From Actinoplanes sp. NBC_00393 (GTDB taxonomy: Bacteria > Actinomycetota > Actinomycetes > Mycobacteriales > Micromonosporaceae), in NCBI RefSeq assembly GCF_036053395.1, contig NZ_CP107942.1, forward strand, positions 2,508,501 to 2,572,500: a stretch of DNA of 64,000 nt, written 5' to 3'. Under the pieces are notes generated by a model. The model did not search any database and had not been told where the DNA came from. It was given only the letters and a program-made list of their open reading frames with translations. The stretch's first letter is position 1. Each line of letters starts with the position of its first letter. Both the position numbers and the translations under genes were made by a program. This document shows, piece by piece, positions 8,821-17,938 of this stretch.

Positions 8821-10905
8821 TCAGACCGGGGTGAACGCCCGGACCGGCTGGGACGCCAACGGAACAGTGAACGCGATGATCGTGCCGGGCCGGTCCGGGT
8901 TGTCGATGGCGGTGATCGTGCCACCGTGCCGCTGGACGATGCGCCTGCAGATGGCCAGGCCCAGCCCGGTGCCGGCGTAGTCGCTGGTGCGGTGCGCCCG
9001 GTGGAAGTTCTCGAAGACGGCCTCGTGCTGACCGGCCGGGATGCCGATGCCGTTGTCCGCGACGCAGATCTGCACGTCGTCGTCCCGGCCGGCGGTGGCG
9101 TACACCATGACCTGCGGTGTGACGCCCGGCGCGGTGTACTTGACCGCGTTGCCGATCACGTTCTCCAGCAGCTGGCGCATCAGGCCCACGTCGGCGCGGA
9201 CCAGCGGCAGGCTGCCGAGCACGATCCGCGGCGGCGGTGCGCCGGTGGTCTCGGCCTGGTCGAGGCGGGCGGCGGCGATGTCGGCGACGACCGCGGCCAG
9301 GTCGACGTCGGTGAGTTCCAGCCGGCCGTCGCGGGCGGTGGTGTAGTTCAGCAGGTCGTTGATCAGGTTGCGCATCCGGGCGGCGGCGCGGCGGATCCGG
9401 GCGATGCCGGAAACTGCGCCCGGTACGTCAGCGAGCTCCTCCGACCACCCTTCGACCGTGGTCAGCGGGTTGTTCAGGTCGTGCGCGACGACACCGGCGA
9501 AGGCGGCGAGCTCGTCGCGCTGCCGCCGTTCTGCCGTGACGTCGGAGAAGACGCTCACGGCGTACCGAATGCCATTGATCCTGGTGGGCAGTGGGGTTGC
9601 CCGGACCGCGAGGGTCCGGCCCTGCGGGACCGCCGGGTTGCGCACCACGACGTCCATGCCGTGCGGTTCGCCGGTGGCCAGTGCCCGCTGGAACGGGTGT
9701 TCGCCGTCGGGCACGAGGACGCCGTCGGCGCGGTAGAGGCCGTAGTAGGCGCTGTCCTCGACCTGGTCGCTGCCGCTGGTGACGCCGAGCAGGTCCCGGG
9801 CGGCCGGGTTGCGCAGCAGGAAGCGCCCGTCGGCGTCGAGGACGATCAGGCCCTCGGCCATCGAGTCGACGACGGTGCGCAGCACTTCGGCCTGGTCGGC
9901 GGCCTCCTGCTTGGCGGAGTGCAGGTCGTCCATGAGCCGGGCGCGTTCGTCGCGACCGAGCGCGACGGCCAGGCCGACGACAGCGACCACACCGACGAAC
10001 AGCTGCACGACGAGCGCGCGGGTCGTGTGGGATCCGATCATGGCGAACGGGCCGTCGCCGGCCAGCGTGAAGACGACCGCGAGACTGCCGAACACCAGGT
10101 CGTGCAGGATCACGAACGAGGTGTGCAGCCGCAGGGCCGCCCACACGGTGACCACGAGCAGCGGAAACGCGAGCGGCAGACCGTGGTTGATGCCGAACGC
10201 CACGACGTAGGCGGCCGTGGACACGGCGAGGACGGCGACGTATTCGGCGCGGCGCAACCCGGTGGTGCCGTTCCAGGCCTCGCGGACGGCGTCGCGCCGC
10301 CGTCCCGGATTGCCGGTCCAGAATCGGTGCAGAAGGTATCCGATGCGCAGCCCGGCAGCCCCGATGAGCAGCATGCTGGCGGTGTTGCGGGTCAGCCAGA
10401 CCGCGGTCGCCGGCACCGAGTAGTCGCCGGTGACCAACCAGACCGCGGTCGGGCCGATCAGCGCGCCGGTCACCGTGCTGATCGCGGCGATCGACAGCAG
10501 CCGCCACAGGTGCGGCAGCCGGGAGATCGGCTCGGTGCCGCCGCCACCCCACAGTTGCGGTAGCCAGCGCCCGAACAGCCATGCGAACACGCCGGCCTGC
10601 ACCAGATTCGCCGCGGCGAAGCAGGCGGCCAGGGCCGCGGAGGCGCCCGTGACGAGGTTGACCGCGCCGGTCACGGTCACGAGCAGGGCAACATCGAGCA
10701 TCCGTACGGGCGACCGGCGCTGAGCGACGAATCAAATGGCTGCCACCCCGGCGGCGGGCCACACCAGGCTCAGGTTGGTCTCGTCCATGACCGTGAGCCG
10801 GCCGATGTAGGAGGCGATCAGGTAGAGCAGCGCGAAACCGGCCGAGCGCAGCAGGTGCACGCCGGCCCGGCCGGCGTCGGCACGCTCAGGTCGGCTGACG
10901 GTCAC
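8821..10905 (-). pseudogene. MASE1-PAS sensor histidine kinase interrupted by an in-frame TGA
   Basis: Membrane sensor kinase: MASE1-type multi-helix region, PAS (about LDADGRFLLRNPAARDLLG), HisKA with FAGVVAHDLNNPL (phospho-acceptor His), and HATPase with LLENVIGNAVKYT, DNGIGIP and GTGLGLAICRRI, all in order. One reading frame runs from about GTG 10905 (TTG 10998 is an upstream alternative) to 8821 but is broken at 10732-10734 by TGA within the MASE1 motif SLVWPAAGVAAI-stop-F, where aliphatic or Trp residues are expected; TGG to TGA is one base. Downstream of the stop the frame stays open for 636 codons, so a shortened protein could start at 10701 (ATG, 626 residues) with an intact kinase core. 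It is divergent from a chemotaxis receptor. Recent nonsense mutation, sequencing error or readthrough are the options. Confidence 0.75.
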
Positions 10906-11031
10906 GACCCGGTCTTCGGCAGGCCGTCCCGGGCGGTGAGCGAAAACCGGGTACGAACTTGAACTGCTACCAGGGGCCGGAATCGTCCGTATCGTCAACG
11001 TGAGTAGCGTTCACACCGTGGGCGGGTGACC

Positions 11032-12642
11032 ATGCGATTCCTCCGCGATTTGAAGATAGGCATGCGCCTGGGTGCCGCCTTCACCGCCATCTGCCTGTGC
11101 ATGATGGCCGCCATCGGCGTCGGGCTGTGGGGCCAGGACCGCGCCCGCAACGCCACCCGCGATCTGGCCGCGGCGAGCTCCGCCAGCCAGGCGGCCCTGA
11201 TGGCGAAGTTCCGCACCGCCGACTTCAACGGCTGGCAGACCGGGTACGCGTTCGACACCATCCGCGGCGTCGACAACGCCACCGACGACACCGTCGGGCA
11301 GCGGGCGTCGTTCCTGGCCTCGACCGCAGCCTTCCGCGACGACCTCACCAAGCTCAGAGCACTCGACCTCGAGGCCGCCGAATCCGCTGCGGTGGACACG
11401 GCCGAGCAGTCCTTCGAGCGGTTCATGGAGGTCGACGCGAGCATCATCGACGGCTACCGGGCCGGCACCCGCGCCGGCGAGCGAGCGGCGAACGCGCTGG
11501 TCGCCGGCGCGGCGCTGGAGCTGATGGCCGAGATCATCGCGTCGGTCGACGGGCTCGTGCAGATGACCGACGCGCGCGCCGCCGCCGCGCAGCAGTCCGC
11601 CGACGACGCGGCCGGCACCGCCGAGACCTTCATGACCTGGGCCGGGCTGCTGTGCCTGGTGCTGACCGCGCTGGTCGCCGCGGTGGTGACCCGAAGCATC
11701 ACCGGGCCGCTCGCAGCCACCGTGAGTGCGCTCCGGACGGTCGCCGACAAAGATCTGACGGTACGCGTACCGGATCGCGGCCGTGACGAGCTGGCCTCGA
11801 TGGGCCGGGCGGTGAATCGCACCCTGGACGTGTTGCGCAGCTCGTTCTCCACGATCAACGAGAGCAGCCGTACGCTCTCCGACGCCGCCTCCGAGCTGAC
11901 CGCGACGTCCGCGCAGATCGCGAACGCTGCCGACGCCGCGTCCGGGCAGTCGGACATGATCGCGTCCTCGGCCGAGGAGGTCTCGCGCAGTGTGCAGACT
12001 GTGGCGGCCGGCACGGAAGAGATGAACGCGGCGATCCGCGAGATCGCCGACGGCGCCGGCCGGGCCGCCGGAGTGGCTGCCGCCGGGGTGGACAGCGTGC
12101 GGGCCGCGACCGAGACGATCGGCCGGCTGGGCCGTTCCAGCGGCGAGATCAACGGCGTGGTCAACCTGATCACTTCGATCGCCGAGCAGACCAACCTGCT
12201 CGCCCTGAACGCGACCATCGAGGCGGCCCGCGCCGGTGAGCTGGGCAAAGGGTTCGCGGTGGTGGCCGGCGAGGTCAAGGACCTGGCGCAGGCAACCGCC
12301 CGGGCGACCGACGACATCGGCAACCGGGTGCACGCGATCCAGGAGGACACCGAGGCGGCCATCGCCGCGATCGACCGGATCGCCTCGATCATCGGCGAGG
12401 TCAACGAGCACTCCACCACGATCGCGGCGGCCGTCGAGGAGCAGACCGCGACCACCGCGGAGATGGGCCGCAACATCGTCGAGGCGGCCACTGGCTCCGG
12501 CGACATCGCCGCCGGGATCACCGGGGTCGCGACGGCCAGCCAGGACACCGCGCGCGGGGTCGTCCAGTCACGCCAGACCGCTGAACAGCTGGCCGGTATG
12601 TCGCACGAGCTGCGTGAGCTGGTCGGCCGGTTCCGCGTCTGA
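11032..12642 (+). CDS. Methyl-accepting chemotaxis protein
   Basis: A 536-residue transmembrane receptor: TM1 at about residues 12-32, a periplasmic-side four-helix sensor region, TM2 near 205-225, HAMP ([21 protein letters not shown]) and the cytoplasmic signalling hairpin with the conserved tip [20 protein letters not shown] followed by [16 protein letters not shown] 11032 is taken as start; GTG 11026 two codons earlier is also possible. No other chemotaxis gene lies nearby. Only 6 bp separate its stop from the convergent STAS gene. Confidence 0.93.
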   Translation: MRFLRDLKIGMRLGAAFTAICLCMMAAIGVGLWGQDRARNATRDLAAASSASQAALMAKFRTADFNGWQTGYAFDTIRGVDNATDDTVGQRASFLASTAAFRDDLTKLRALDLEAAESAAVDTAEQSFERFMEVDASIIDGYRAGTRAGERAANALVAGAALELMAEIIASVDGLVQMTDARAAAAQQSADDAAGTAETFMTWAGLLCLVLTALVAAVVTRSITGPLAATVSALRTVADKDLTVRVPDRGRDELASMGRAVNRTLDVLRSSFSTINESSRTLSDAASELTATSAQIANAADAASGQSDMIASSAEEVSRSVQTVAAGTEEMNAAIREIADGAGRAAGVAAAGVDSVRAATETIGRLGRSSGEINGVVNLITSIAEQTNLLALNATIEAARAGELGKGFAVVAGEVKDLAQATARATDDIGNRVHAIQEDTEAAIAAIDRIASIIGEVNEHSTTIAAAVEEQTATTAEMGRNIVEAATGSGDIAAGITGVATASQDTARGVVQSRQTAEQLAGMSHELRELVGRFRV

Positions 12643-12648
12643 CCCGGT

Positions 12649-12984
12649 CTATCGCTGGGTGAGCGGCTCGAGCAGGCCGGTGATCTCCAGGACCCGGGAG
12701 ACGATCGGCCGCAGGTTGATCACCCGCAGGGTGATGCCGTGTTCCCGGGCGTCCGCGTAACTCTCGTCGAGGGCGGCGACACCCGACGAGTCACAGAACG
12801 TCACATCACCGAAGTCGATCTCGATGGCTGAGATGCTCGGGTCCAGGATCGCTTCCTGCAGGGGTTTCGTCAGGGCGCCGACGGTCGCCATGTCGATCTC
12901 TCCGGCGGCGGTCAGCCGAGCGACACTGCCCAACTGCTGGCAGGAAACGTTCACCACGACCTCGATCCCGGCGCCGCGCGCCAT
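12649..12984 (-). CDS. STAS-domain anti-sigma factor antagonist
   Basis: A 111-residue single STAS domain of the SpoIIAA/RsbV type. Strand and helix pattern ARLTAAGEIDMATVGAL then IEIDFGDVTFCDSSGVAALDE includes the DSSG motif, whose Ser is the phosphorylation site in the family. Such proteins titrate anti-sigma kinases in partner-switching pathways; the PAS/GAF/SpoIIE phosphatase at 52.9-54.9 kb is a possible pathway member but is distant. ATG 12984 is the start. Confidence 0.88.
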   Translation of the reverse strand: MARGAGIEVVVNVSCQQLGSVARLTAAGEIDMATVGALTKPLQEAILDPSISAIEIDFGDVTFCDSSGVAALDESYADAREHGITLRVINLRPIVSRVLEITGLLEPLTQR

Positions 12985-13086
12985 CAGGACGTCACGGGGA
13001 TGGTGAACCGAACGCCAACTTGTTCGCCCAGTGTACCGACCGGCCATGCGTGACTTGGCGTGGCGTGCACGGGGTAGAAGACGTCC

Positions 13087-13860
13087 ATGGACGCCCTCAT
13101 CTTCGGTGTCATCGCATCGAGCGCCCTCGTCATCGGCGCGGTCGCCGGCGCCCGGATCCAGTTGCCGAAGTGGGCCCTGGCGATGATGCTGTCGTTCGCC
13201 GCCGGGGCGCTGATCACGGCACTGTCGTTCGAGCTGTTCGAGGACGCGTACGAGCACGGCGGCATTTGGCGTGCCGCGATCGGCCTGATCGTCGGCGCCG
13301 TCGTGTTCACCGCGCTCAGCGCCTGGCTCGACCGGGCAGCCGAGGGGCGGCGCCCGGAATCGCACGGCAGCGAGAAGCTCGACGTGGACGCCGCCGCCGA
13401 ACAGAAGGCGCCCAGCACCGCCTCCACCTCCGGCGCGGCCGGGCTCGCCCTGCTGGCGGCGGTCACGCTGGACGGCGTACCGGAGAATGTCGCCCTCGGG
13501 GTGTCGCTGGGTGAGGGAACCGGCGGCCTGGCGCTGCTGGCCGCCATCTTCGTGTCGAACTTCCCGGAGGCCCTGGTCGGCAGCGCCTCGATGCGGGCGC
13601 AGGGCCGCTCCCAGAAATTCATCCTCGGCACCTGGCTGACCTGCGCGGTGCTGCTCACCCTGGCCGTCGTCGTCGGCGCCGGCCCACTGTCGCAGACCGA
13701 CCCGGAAACCATCTCCCTGCCGCTGGCCTTCGCCGCCGGCGCCGTGCTGGCGTCGCTGGCCGACACCTTGATGCCCGAGGCCTACGAGAAGGGCGGCCCG
13801 GTGGTCGCCCTCAGCACCACCGCGGGTTTCGTGCTGTCCTTCGTCCTCTCAACCCTCTGA
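13087..13860 (+). CDS. ZIP-family divalent metal transporter
   Basis: A 257-residue membrane protein with about eight hydrophobic segments and a polar, charged linker at about residues 85-115. TM4-like motif DGVPENVALGVSL and TM5-like NFPEALVGSASM carry the metal-binding His/Asn/Glu positions used by ZIP transporters (here Asn and Glu replace the usual His residues, as in one bacterial subgroup). A further EAYEKGG motif lies near the C-terminus. Imports or equilibrates zinc-like metals by family; the cation is not decided here. The start ATG at 13087 lacks a strong ribosome site. Confidence 0.82.
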   Translation: MDALIFGVIASSALVIGAVAGARIQLPKWALAMMLSFAAGALITALSFELFEDAYEHGGIWRAAIGLIVGAVVFTALSAWLDRAAEGRRPESHGSEKLDVDAAAEQKAPSTASTSGAAGLALLAAVTLDGVPENVALGVSLGEGTGGLALLAAIFVSNFPEALVGSASMRAQGRSQKFILGTWLTCAVLLTLAVVVGAGPLSQTDPETISLPLAFAAGAVLASLADTLMPEAYEKGGPVVALSTTAGFVLSFVLSTL

Positions 13861-13867
13861 GCCGAGG

Positions 13868-13966
13868 GTCGGCGGGCCGATACGCACGATGCCAGGCGCC
13901 GCGGTAGGCGTTGATCACGCCGTCGACGTCGAGGAGCCACACCGGCCGGTGGCGGGTCATTCGGTG
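13868..13966 (-). pseudogene. Remnant of a HAD-like protein (N-terminal fragment)
   Basis: On the minus strand an ATG at 13966 opens MTRHRPVWLLDVDGVINAYR, the N-terminal DxDG motif of a HAD-fold family common in actinomycetes as about 180-200-residue proteins. After about 33 codons the similarity ends and the frame runs into the antisense of the ZIP gene. The ATG overlaps the end of the TetR gene by 10 bp. I read it as what is left of a HAD gene after deletion, not a functional peptide. Confidence 0.5.
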
Positions 13967-14562
13967 TAGGTCGTCAGGGCGCCGAGGATCAGGTCGAGGC
14001 CGAGTTCGAAGGCGCGGTCGGCTCGGGGGCGGCCGTGGCCGGCGGCTGAGATGGCGGCGATCAGGACCGGGGTGCGGGCCTGGGCGGCGTCCCAGACCTG
14101 GTCGGGGGCGGCGACGTCGAGGGCGGAGCCGATCACGAAGCTGTCGAGCACGGTGATCACGTCCAGCAGCCGCGCGGTGGGAATGCCGGCGGCGCTGAGC
14201 ACGGTGGCGATGTCGTCGTACATGTGAATGACGTCGGGGGAGGAGACGGTGTGCGCGGTGAGCATGGGGATCAGCCGCGGGTGCCGGGCGAAAGCGTCGC
14301 GGTAGTGCCGCAGCAGGGCGCGCAGGGCGTCCGTCCAGTGCGCCGAGGGCGCCGGCGGGGCCGGCTGCTCGGCGAAGATCCGGGCACGCATCGCCTCGAT
14401 CACGTCGGTCTTGCCGGCCAGGTGGTTGTAAAGAGAAGACGGGCGTACGCCCAGCGCGCCCGCGATCTCGCCCATGGTGAATTCGCCCTTGGCGTCGACC
14501 AGGGCGAGTGCCGCTGCGGCGATCTTGTCGACCGACAGCTTCGGTGTGGCCGGCCGCCCCAC
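13957..14562 (-). CDS. TetR-family repressor of the polyamine operon
   Basis: A 201-residue TetR-type regulator beginning at GTG 14562, chosen because GAGAGGAG lies 6 nt upstream. HTH region EIAGALGVRPSSLYNHLAGKTDVIEAM (about residues 33-58) and a TetR_C-like ligand domain with LLRHYRDAFARHPRLIPML. It is divergent from aguB with a 7-7 inverted repeat in the 76-bp gap, so it most likely represses the agmatine/putrescine operon and itself, with a polyamine or pathway intermediate as a plausible inducer (inference). Confidence 0.88.
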   Translation of the reverse strand: MGRPATPKLSVDKIAAAALALVDAKGEFTMGEIAGALGVRPSSLYNHLAGKTDVIEAMRARIFAEQPAPPAPSAHWTDALRALLRHYRDAFARHPRLIPMLTAHTVSSPDVIHMYDDIATVLSAAGIPTARLLDVITVLDSFVIGSALDVAAPDQVWDAAQARTPVLIAAISAAGHGRPRADRAFELGLDLILGALTTYTE

Positions 14563-14604
14563 CCGGACTCCTCTCTTGCCCCGTCGCCGGGACGCCCACC
14601 ATAC

Positions 14605-14627
14605 TAAAACGAATACGGTTCGTTTAG
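14605..14627. promoter_or_regulatory. TetR operator of the agu operon
   Basis: Perfect inverted repeat AAACGAA (14607-14613) - TACGG - TTCGTTT (14619-14625), extended by CTA and AG at the flanks. It sits about 14 bp upstream of the aguB start and 44 bp upstream of the regulator start, in the only gap between the two divergent genes. Confidence 0.7.
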
Positions 14628-14638
14628 TGGAGGACGAC

Positions 14639-15559
14639 ATGAAACTGATCCGGTCCGCGCCGCTCGGCTCGCCGGCCCGCGTCGACGAGCCGCGCCGGTC
14701 GCCCGTACGGATCGGTGTCGTGCAGCATCGCTGGCGTGCTGACGCCGCGGAGCTCAAGGCCGCGCTAGCTGCCGGCATCGCGGCCGCGGCCGGGGCCGGA
14801 GCGCAGGCCGTCTTCCTCCCCGAGCTGACCCTGTCGCAGTATCCGGCCTTCGAGGAGCCGAAAGGCCCGCCGGTCGAGGCCGCGGAGGACGTCGAGACCG
14901 GGCCGACCGTGGCGTTCGCCGCCGAGGCCGCCCGCCGGCACGGCATCCACGTGCACGCCTCGCTGTACGAGAAGACCGACCTCGGCGACGGCCTCGGCTA
15001 CAACACCGCCGTGCTGGTCGGCCCGGACGGCAGCGTGGTGGCCCGCACCCGCAAGACGCACATCCCGGTCACCGAGGGTTACGTCGAGGACAAGTACTTC
15101 CGGCCCGGCCCCGCCGACGGCGCCTACCCGGTGCACAAGGTGGACGGCCTGGACGCCGCGCTGGGCATGCCGACCTGCTGGGACGAGTGGTTCCCGGAGG
15201 TCGCCCGCCTGTACGCGCTGGGCGGCGCCGACCTGCTCGTCTACCCGACCGCGATCGGCTCCGAGCCGGACCACCCCGACTTCGACACCCAGCCGCTGTG
15301 GCAGCAGGTCGTCGTCGGGCACGCGATCGCCAACGGGCTGTTCATCGCGGTGCCCAACCGCACCGGCGACGAGGGGCGGATCAGCTTCTACGGCTCGTCG
15401 TTCATCGTCGACCCGTACGGCCGGATCCTCGCCCAGGCGCCGCGCGACGAGGAGGCCGTGCTGGTCGCCGACCTCGACCTCGACCAGCGCCGCGACTGGC
15501 TGACATTGTTCCCCTTCCTGCGGACCCGGCGACCCGACACGTACGCGGGCCTGGCATGA
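14639..15559 (+). CDS. aguB: N-carbamoylputrescine amidase (nitrilase family)
   Basis: A 306-residue nitrilase-superfamily hydrolase. The catalytic triad is visible: Glu62 in LPELTLSQYP, Lys139 in RTRKTHIP and Cys180 in MPTCWDEWFPE. HIPVTEGYVEDKYFRPG after the Lys is typical of N-carbamoylputrescine amidases, which release putrescine, ammonia and CO2. GGAGGAC precedes ATG 14639. Its stop overlaps aguA by ATGA. Role is strengthened by the agmatine deiminase next door. The first about 22 residues are a short extension before the fold begins. Confidence 0.92.
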   Translation: MKLIRSAPLGSPARVDEPRRSPVRIGVVQHRWRADAAELKAALAAGIAAAAGAGAQAVFLPELTLSQYPAFEEPKGPPVEAAEDVETGPTVAFAAEAARRHGIHVHASLYEKTDLGDGLGYNTAVLVGPDGSVVARTRKTHIPVTEGYVEDKYFRPGPADGAYPVHKVDGLDAALGMPTCWDEWFPEVARLYALGGADLLVYPTAIGSEPDHPDFDTQPLWQQVVVGHAIANGLFIAVPNRTGDEGRISFYGSSFIVDPYGRILAQAPRDEEAVLVADLDLDQRRDWLTLFPFLRTRRPDTYAGLA

Positions 15560-16572
15560 CCGCCGGCTGGCGGATGCCCGCCGAGGGTGACCCGCACGCC
15601 TGCACCTGGATGGCCTGGCCGTCGTCCGGATACACCCTCGGTGACTCCGAGGCCGACGCCGACGAGGCACGCGAGGCCTGGACGGCGGTCGCGCACGCGG
15701 TCGCCGAGTTCGAGCCGGTACGGATGGTCGTCGCCCCGGACGCTGTCGCCCACGCCCGCAAGTGGCTCGGTTCCGGCATCGAGCTGTACGAGGCGCCGCT
15801 CGACGACGCCTGGATGCGTGACATCGGCCCGACTTTCGTCGTCGGCCCGGACGGTCTCGGTGCGGTCGACTGGCAGTTCAACGGGTGGGGTCAGCAGAGC
15901 TGGGCCCGGTGGGAGAACGACGCCCGGATCGCCCGGCAGGTCGCGCAGTGGGCCGGCGCCACGCTGATCGAGTCCACGCTGGTGAACGAGGGTGGTGGCA
16001 TCCACGTCGACGGCGCCGGGACCGTGCTCGTCACGTCGACCGTGCAGCTCGACCCCGGCCGCAATCCCGGCTGGTCGCAGGAGCAGGTCGCGGACGAGTT
16101 GCGCCGCACGCTCGGGGTCCGTGACGTGGTGTGGCTGCCGCGCGGTCTGACCCGCGACTACAGCGAGTTCGGCACCCGCGGGCACGTCGACATCGTCGCC
16201 GCGCCGACCGGCGACGACACCGTGCTGCTGCACGTCCAGTTCGACCCTCGGCACCCCGACCACGCCATCACGGCCTCGCTGCGGTCCGCGCTGCCGGCGC
16301 ACTGGCGGGTCGTCGACCTGCCGGCCCCGGCGCAGCTGACGGACGACGACGGGCCGGTCGACTACAGCTACGTCAACCACCTGGTCTGCAACGGCGGCGT
16401 GGTCGCCTGCACCTTCGACGACCCGCACGACGCCGCCGCGCTGGAAATCCTGTCCGCCGCCTACCCGGGCCGCCGGGTGACCGGCGTCGACGCCCGGGCG
16501 ATCTTCGCCCGCGGTGGCGGCATCCACTGCATCACCCAGCAACAACCCGCCCTCCCTGGAGAACTCTCATGA
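15556..16572 (+). CDS. aguA: Agmatine deiminase
   Basis: A 338-residue peptidylarginine-deiminase-family enzyme, converting agmatine to N-carbamoylputrescine. Visible signature elements: MRDIGPTFVV near residue 88, NEGGGIHVDG, a TRGHVD motif carrying the catalytic His, and the C-terminal GGGIHCITQQ with nucleophilic Cys325. The length is slightly short of the usual 340-370. The ATG overlaps the aguB stop and its own stop overlaps the oxidase start, so the three are translationally coupled. Product feeds AguB. Confidence 0.94.
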   Translation: MTAGWRMPAEGDPHACTWMAWPSSGYTLGDSEADADEAREAWTAVAHAVAEFEPVRMVVAPDAVAHARKWLGSGIELYEAPLDDAWMRDIGPTFVVGPDGLGAVDWQFNGWGQQSWARWENDARIARQVAQWAGATLIESTLVNEGGGIHVDGAGTVLVTSTVQLDPGRNPGWSQEQVADELRRTLGVRDVVWLPRGLTRDYSEFGTRGHVDIVAAPTGDDTVLLHVQFDPRHPDHAITASLRSALPAHWRVVDLPAPAQLTDDDGPVDYSYVNHLVCNGGVVACTFDDPHDAAALEILSAAYPGRRVTGVDARAIFARGGGIHCITQQQPALPGELS

Positions 16573-17927
16573 TCGACGTGGTGGTGGTCGGCGCCGGTGT
16601 CACCGGGCTGACCACGGCTCTGCGCCTGCACGAAGCCGGCCTCGACGTGCTCGTGCTCGAAGCCCGCGACCGGGTCGGCGGCCGGCTGTACACCGAGACC
16701 GTCGACGGGGTGCGGCTCGAGATCGGCGGGCAGTGGGTCTCGCCGGACCAGTCCGCCCTGCTGGCGATGATCGACGAGCTGGGGCTGGAGACGTATCCGC
16801 GGCACCGCGACGGCGACTCGGTCTACATCGGCCGCGACGGGGTGCGCCGCACCTTCCAGGGCGAGGCGTTCCCGGTCCCGGACGCCACCGCCGCCGAGAT
16901 GCAGCGGATCATCAAGGAGCTGGACAGCCTGGCGGCGCGGATGGATCCGCTGGTGCCGTGGGAGCACCCGGACGCCGAACGGCTGGACCGGATGTCGTTC
17001 GCCGCCTGGCTCGCCGAGCAGACCGAGGACGCCGAGGCCCGCGACAACGTCGGCCTCTACGTGGGCCCGGCGATGCTGACCAAGCCGGCGCACTCGTTCT
17101 CCGCGCTGTCGGCGGTGCTGATGGCGGCCAGCGCGGGCGGCTTCAGCCATCTCGTCGACGCCGACTTCATCCTGGACCGCCGGGTCGTCGGCGGGCTGCA
17201 GGAGGTGCCGGTGCGGCTGGCGGCTCGCCTGCCGGGGCGGGTGCGCCTCGGCGAGCCGGTGCTGCGGGTGACCTGGGACGCCGAGGGCGCGACCGTGCAC
17301 ACCGGCGCCGGCGAGTATCGGGCCCGGCGGGTGGTGATGGCGGTGCCGCCGACCCTGGTGAACCGGGTGCAGTACGTGCCGGCGCTGCCGCCGGTGCAGG
17401 CCCAGATGCGCCAGCACCAGTCGTTCGGGCTGGTCCTGAAGCTGCACATCACCTACGAGACGCCGTTCTGGCGGGCGGCCGGGCTGTCGGGGACGGCGTT
17501 CAGCCCGTACGCGCTGGTCCACGAGGCGTACGACAACACCAACGAGGACGTGCCGGGGGAGACCCGCGGGACGCTGGTCGGGTTCGTCTCCGACGAGAAG
17601 GCCGACGGGGTGCTGGCGCTGGACACCGAGATCCGGCGCGCCCGGGTGCTGGAGTCGCTCGCCGCGTACTACGGCGACCAGGCGCTGCACCCGGTGGCCT
17701 ACTACGAGAGCCCGTGGGTGGCCGACGAATGGACGGCCGGCGCCTTCGGCACCAGTTTCGACATCGGATCTCTGACACGGTACGGCGAACACCTGCGCGC
17801 CGACGTCGGACCACTCGCGTTCGCCAGCAGCGATGTCGCCGGCCTGGGCTTCCAGCACGTCGACGGCGCGATCCGGATGGGCGAGGCCGTCGCCGCCCGT
17901 CTGCTGTCCCTGCGGGACGGTCGGTAG
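16569..17927 (+). CDS. puo: Flavin monoamine oxidase, probable putrescine oxidase
   Basis: A 452-residue FAD-dependent amine oxidase. The N-terminal Rossmann motif VVVGAGVTGLTTALRL leads into VLEARDRVGGRLYT; the C-terminal FAD motif is FASSDVAGLGFQHVDGAIRMGE. A W-rich region before it (ESPWVADEWTAGAF) is typical of the family. In an operon with aguA and aguB the most likely substrate is putrescine, giving 4-aminobutanal, ammonia and hydrogen peroxide. Other primary amines cannot be excluded. No signal peptide, so cytoplasmic. No aminobutanal dehydrogenase is present in the operon. Confidence 0.88.
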   Translation: MIDVVVVGAGVTGLTTALRLHEAGLDVLVLEARDRVGGRLYTETVDGVRLEIGGQWVSPDQSALLAMIDELGLETYPRHRDGDSVYIGRDGVRRTFQGEAFPVPDATAAEMQRIIKELDSLAARMDPLVPWEHPDAERLDRMSFAAWLAEQTEDAEARDNVGLYVGPAMLTKPAHSFSALSAVLMAASAGGFSHLVDADFILDRRVVGGLQEVPVRLAARLPGRVRLGEPVLRVTWDAEGATVHTGAGEYRARRVVMAVPPTLVNRVQYVPALPPVQAQMRQHQSFGLVLKLHITYETPFWRAAGLSGTAFSPYALVHEAYDNTNEDVPGETRGTLVGFVSDEKADGVLALDTEIRRARVLESLAAYYGDQALHPVAYYESPWVADEWTAGAFGTSFDIGSLTRYGEHLRADVGPLAFASSDVAGLGFQHVDGAIRMGEAVAARLLSLRDGR

Positions 17928-17938
17928 GCTCGCTCGTC

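Noticed and set aside
8926..10563. A 545-codon open frame on the plus strand opposite the sensor kinase
   Set aside because: High GC makes long antisense frames common. Its composition is Gly/Arg/Val-rich with no domain, whereas the minus strand has clear PAS, HisKA and HATPase motifs.
10732..10734. TGA as a selenocysteine codon in the sensor kinase
   Set aside because: The position is in a membrane helix where aliphatic or Trp residues are expected and there is no selenoprotein family resemblance.
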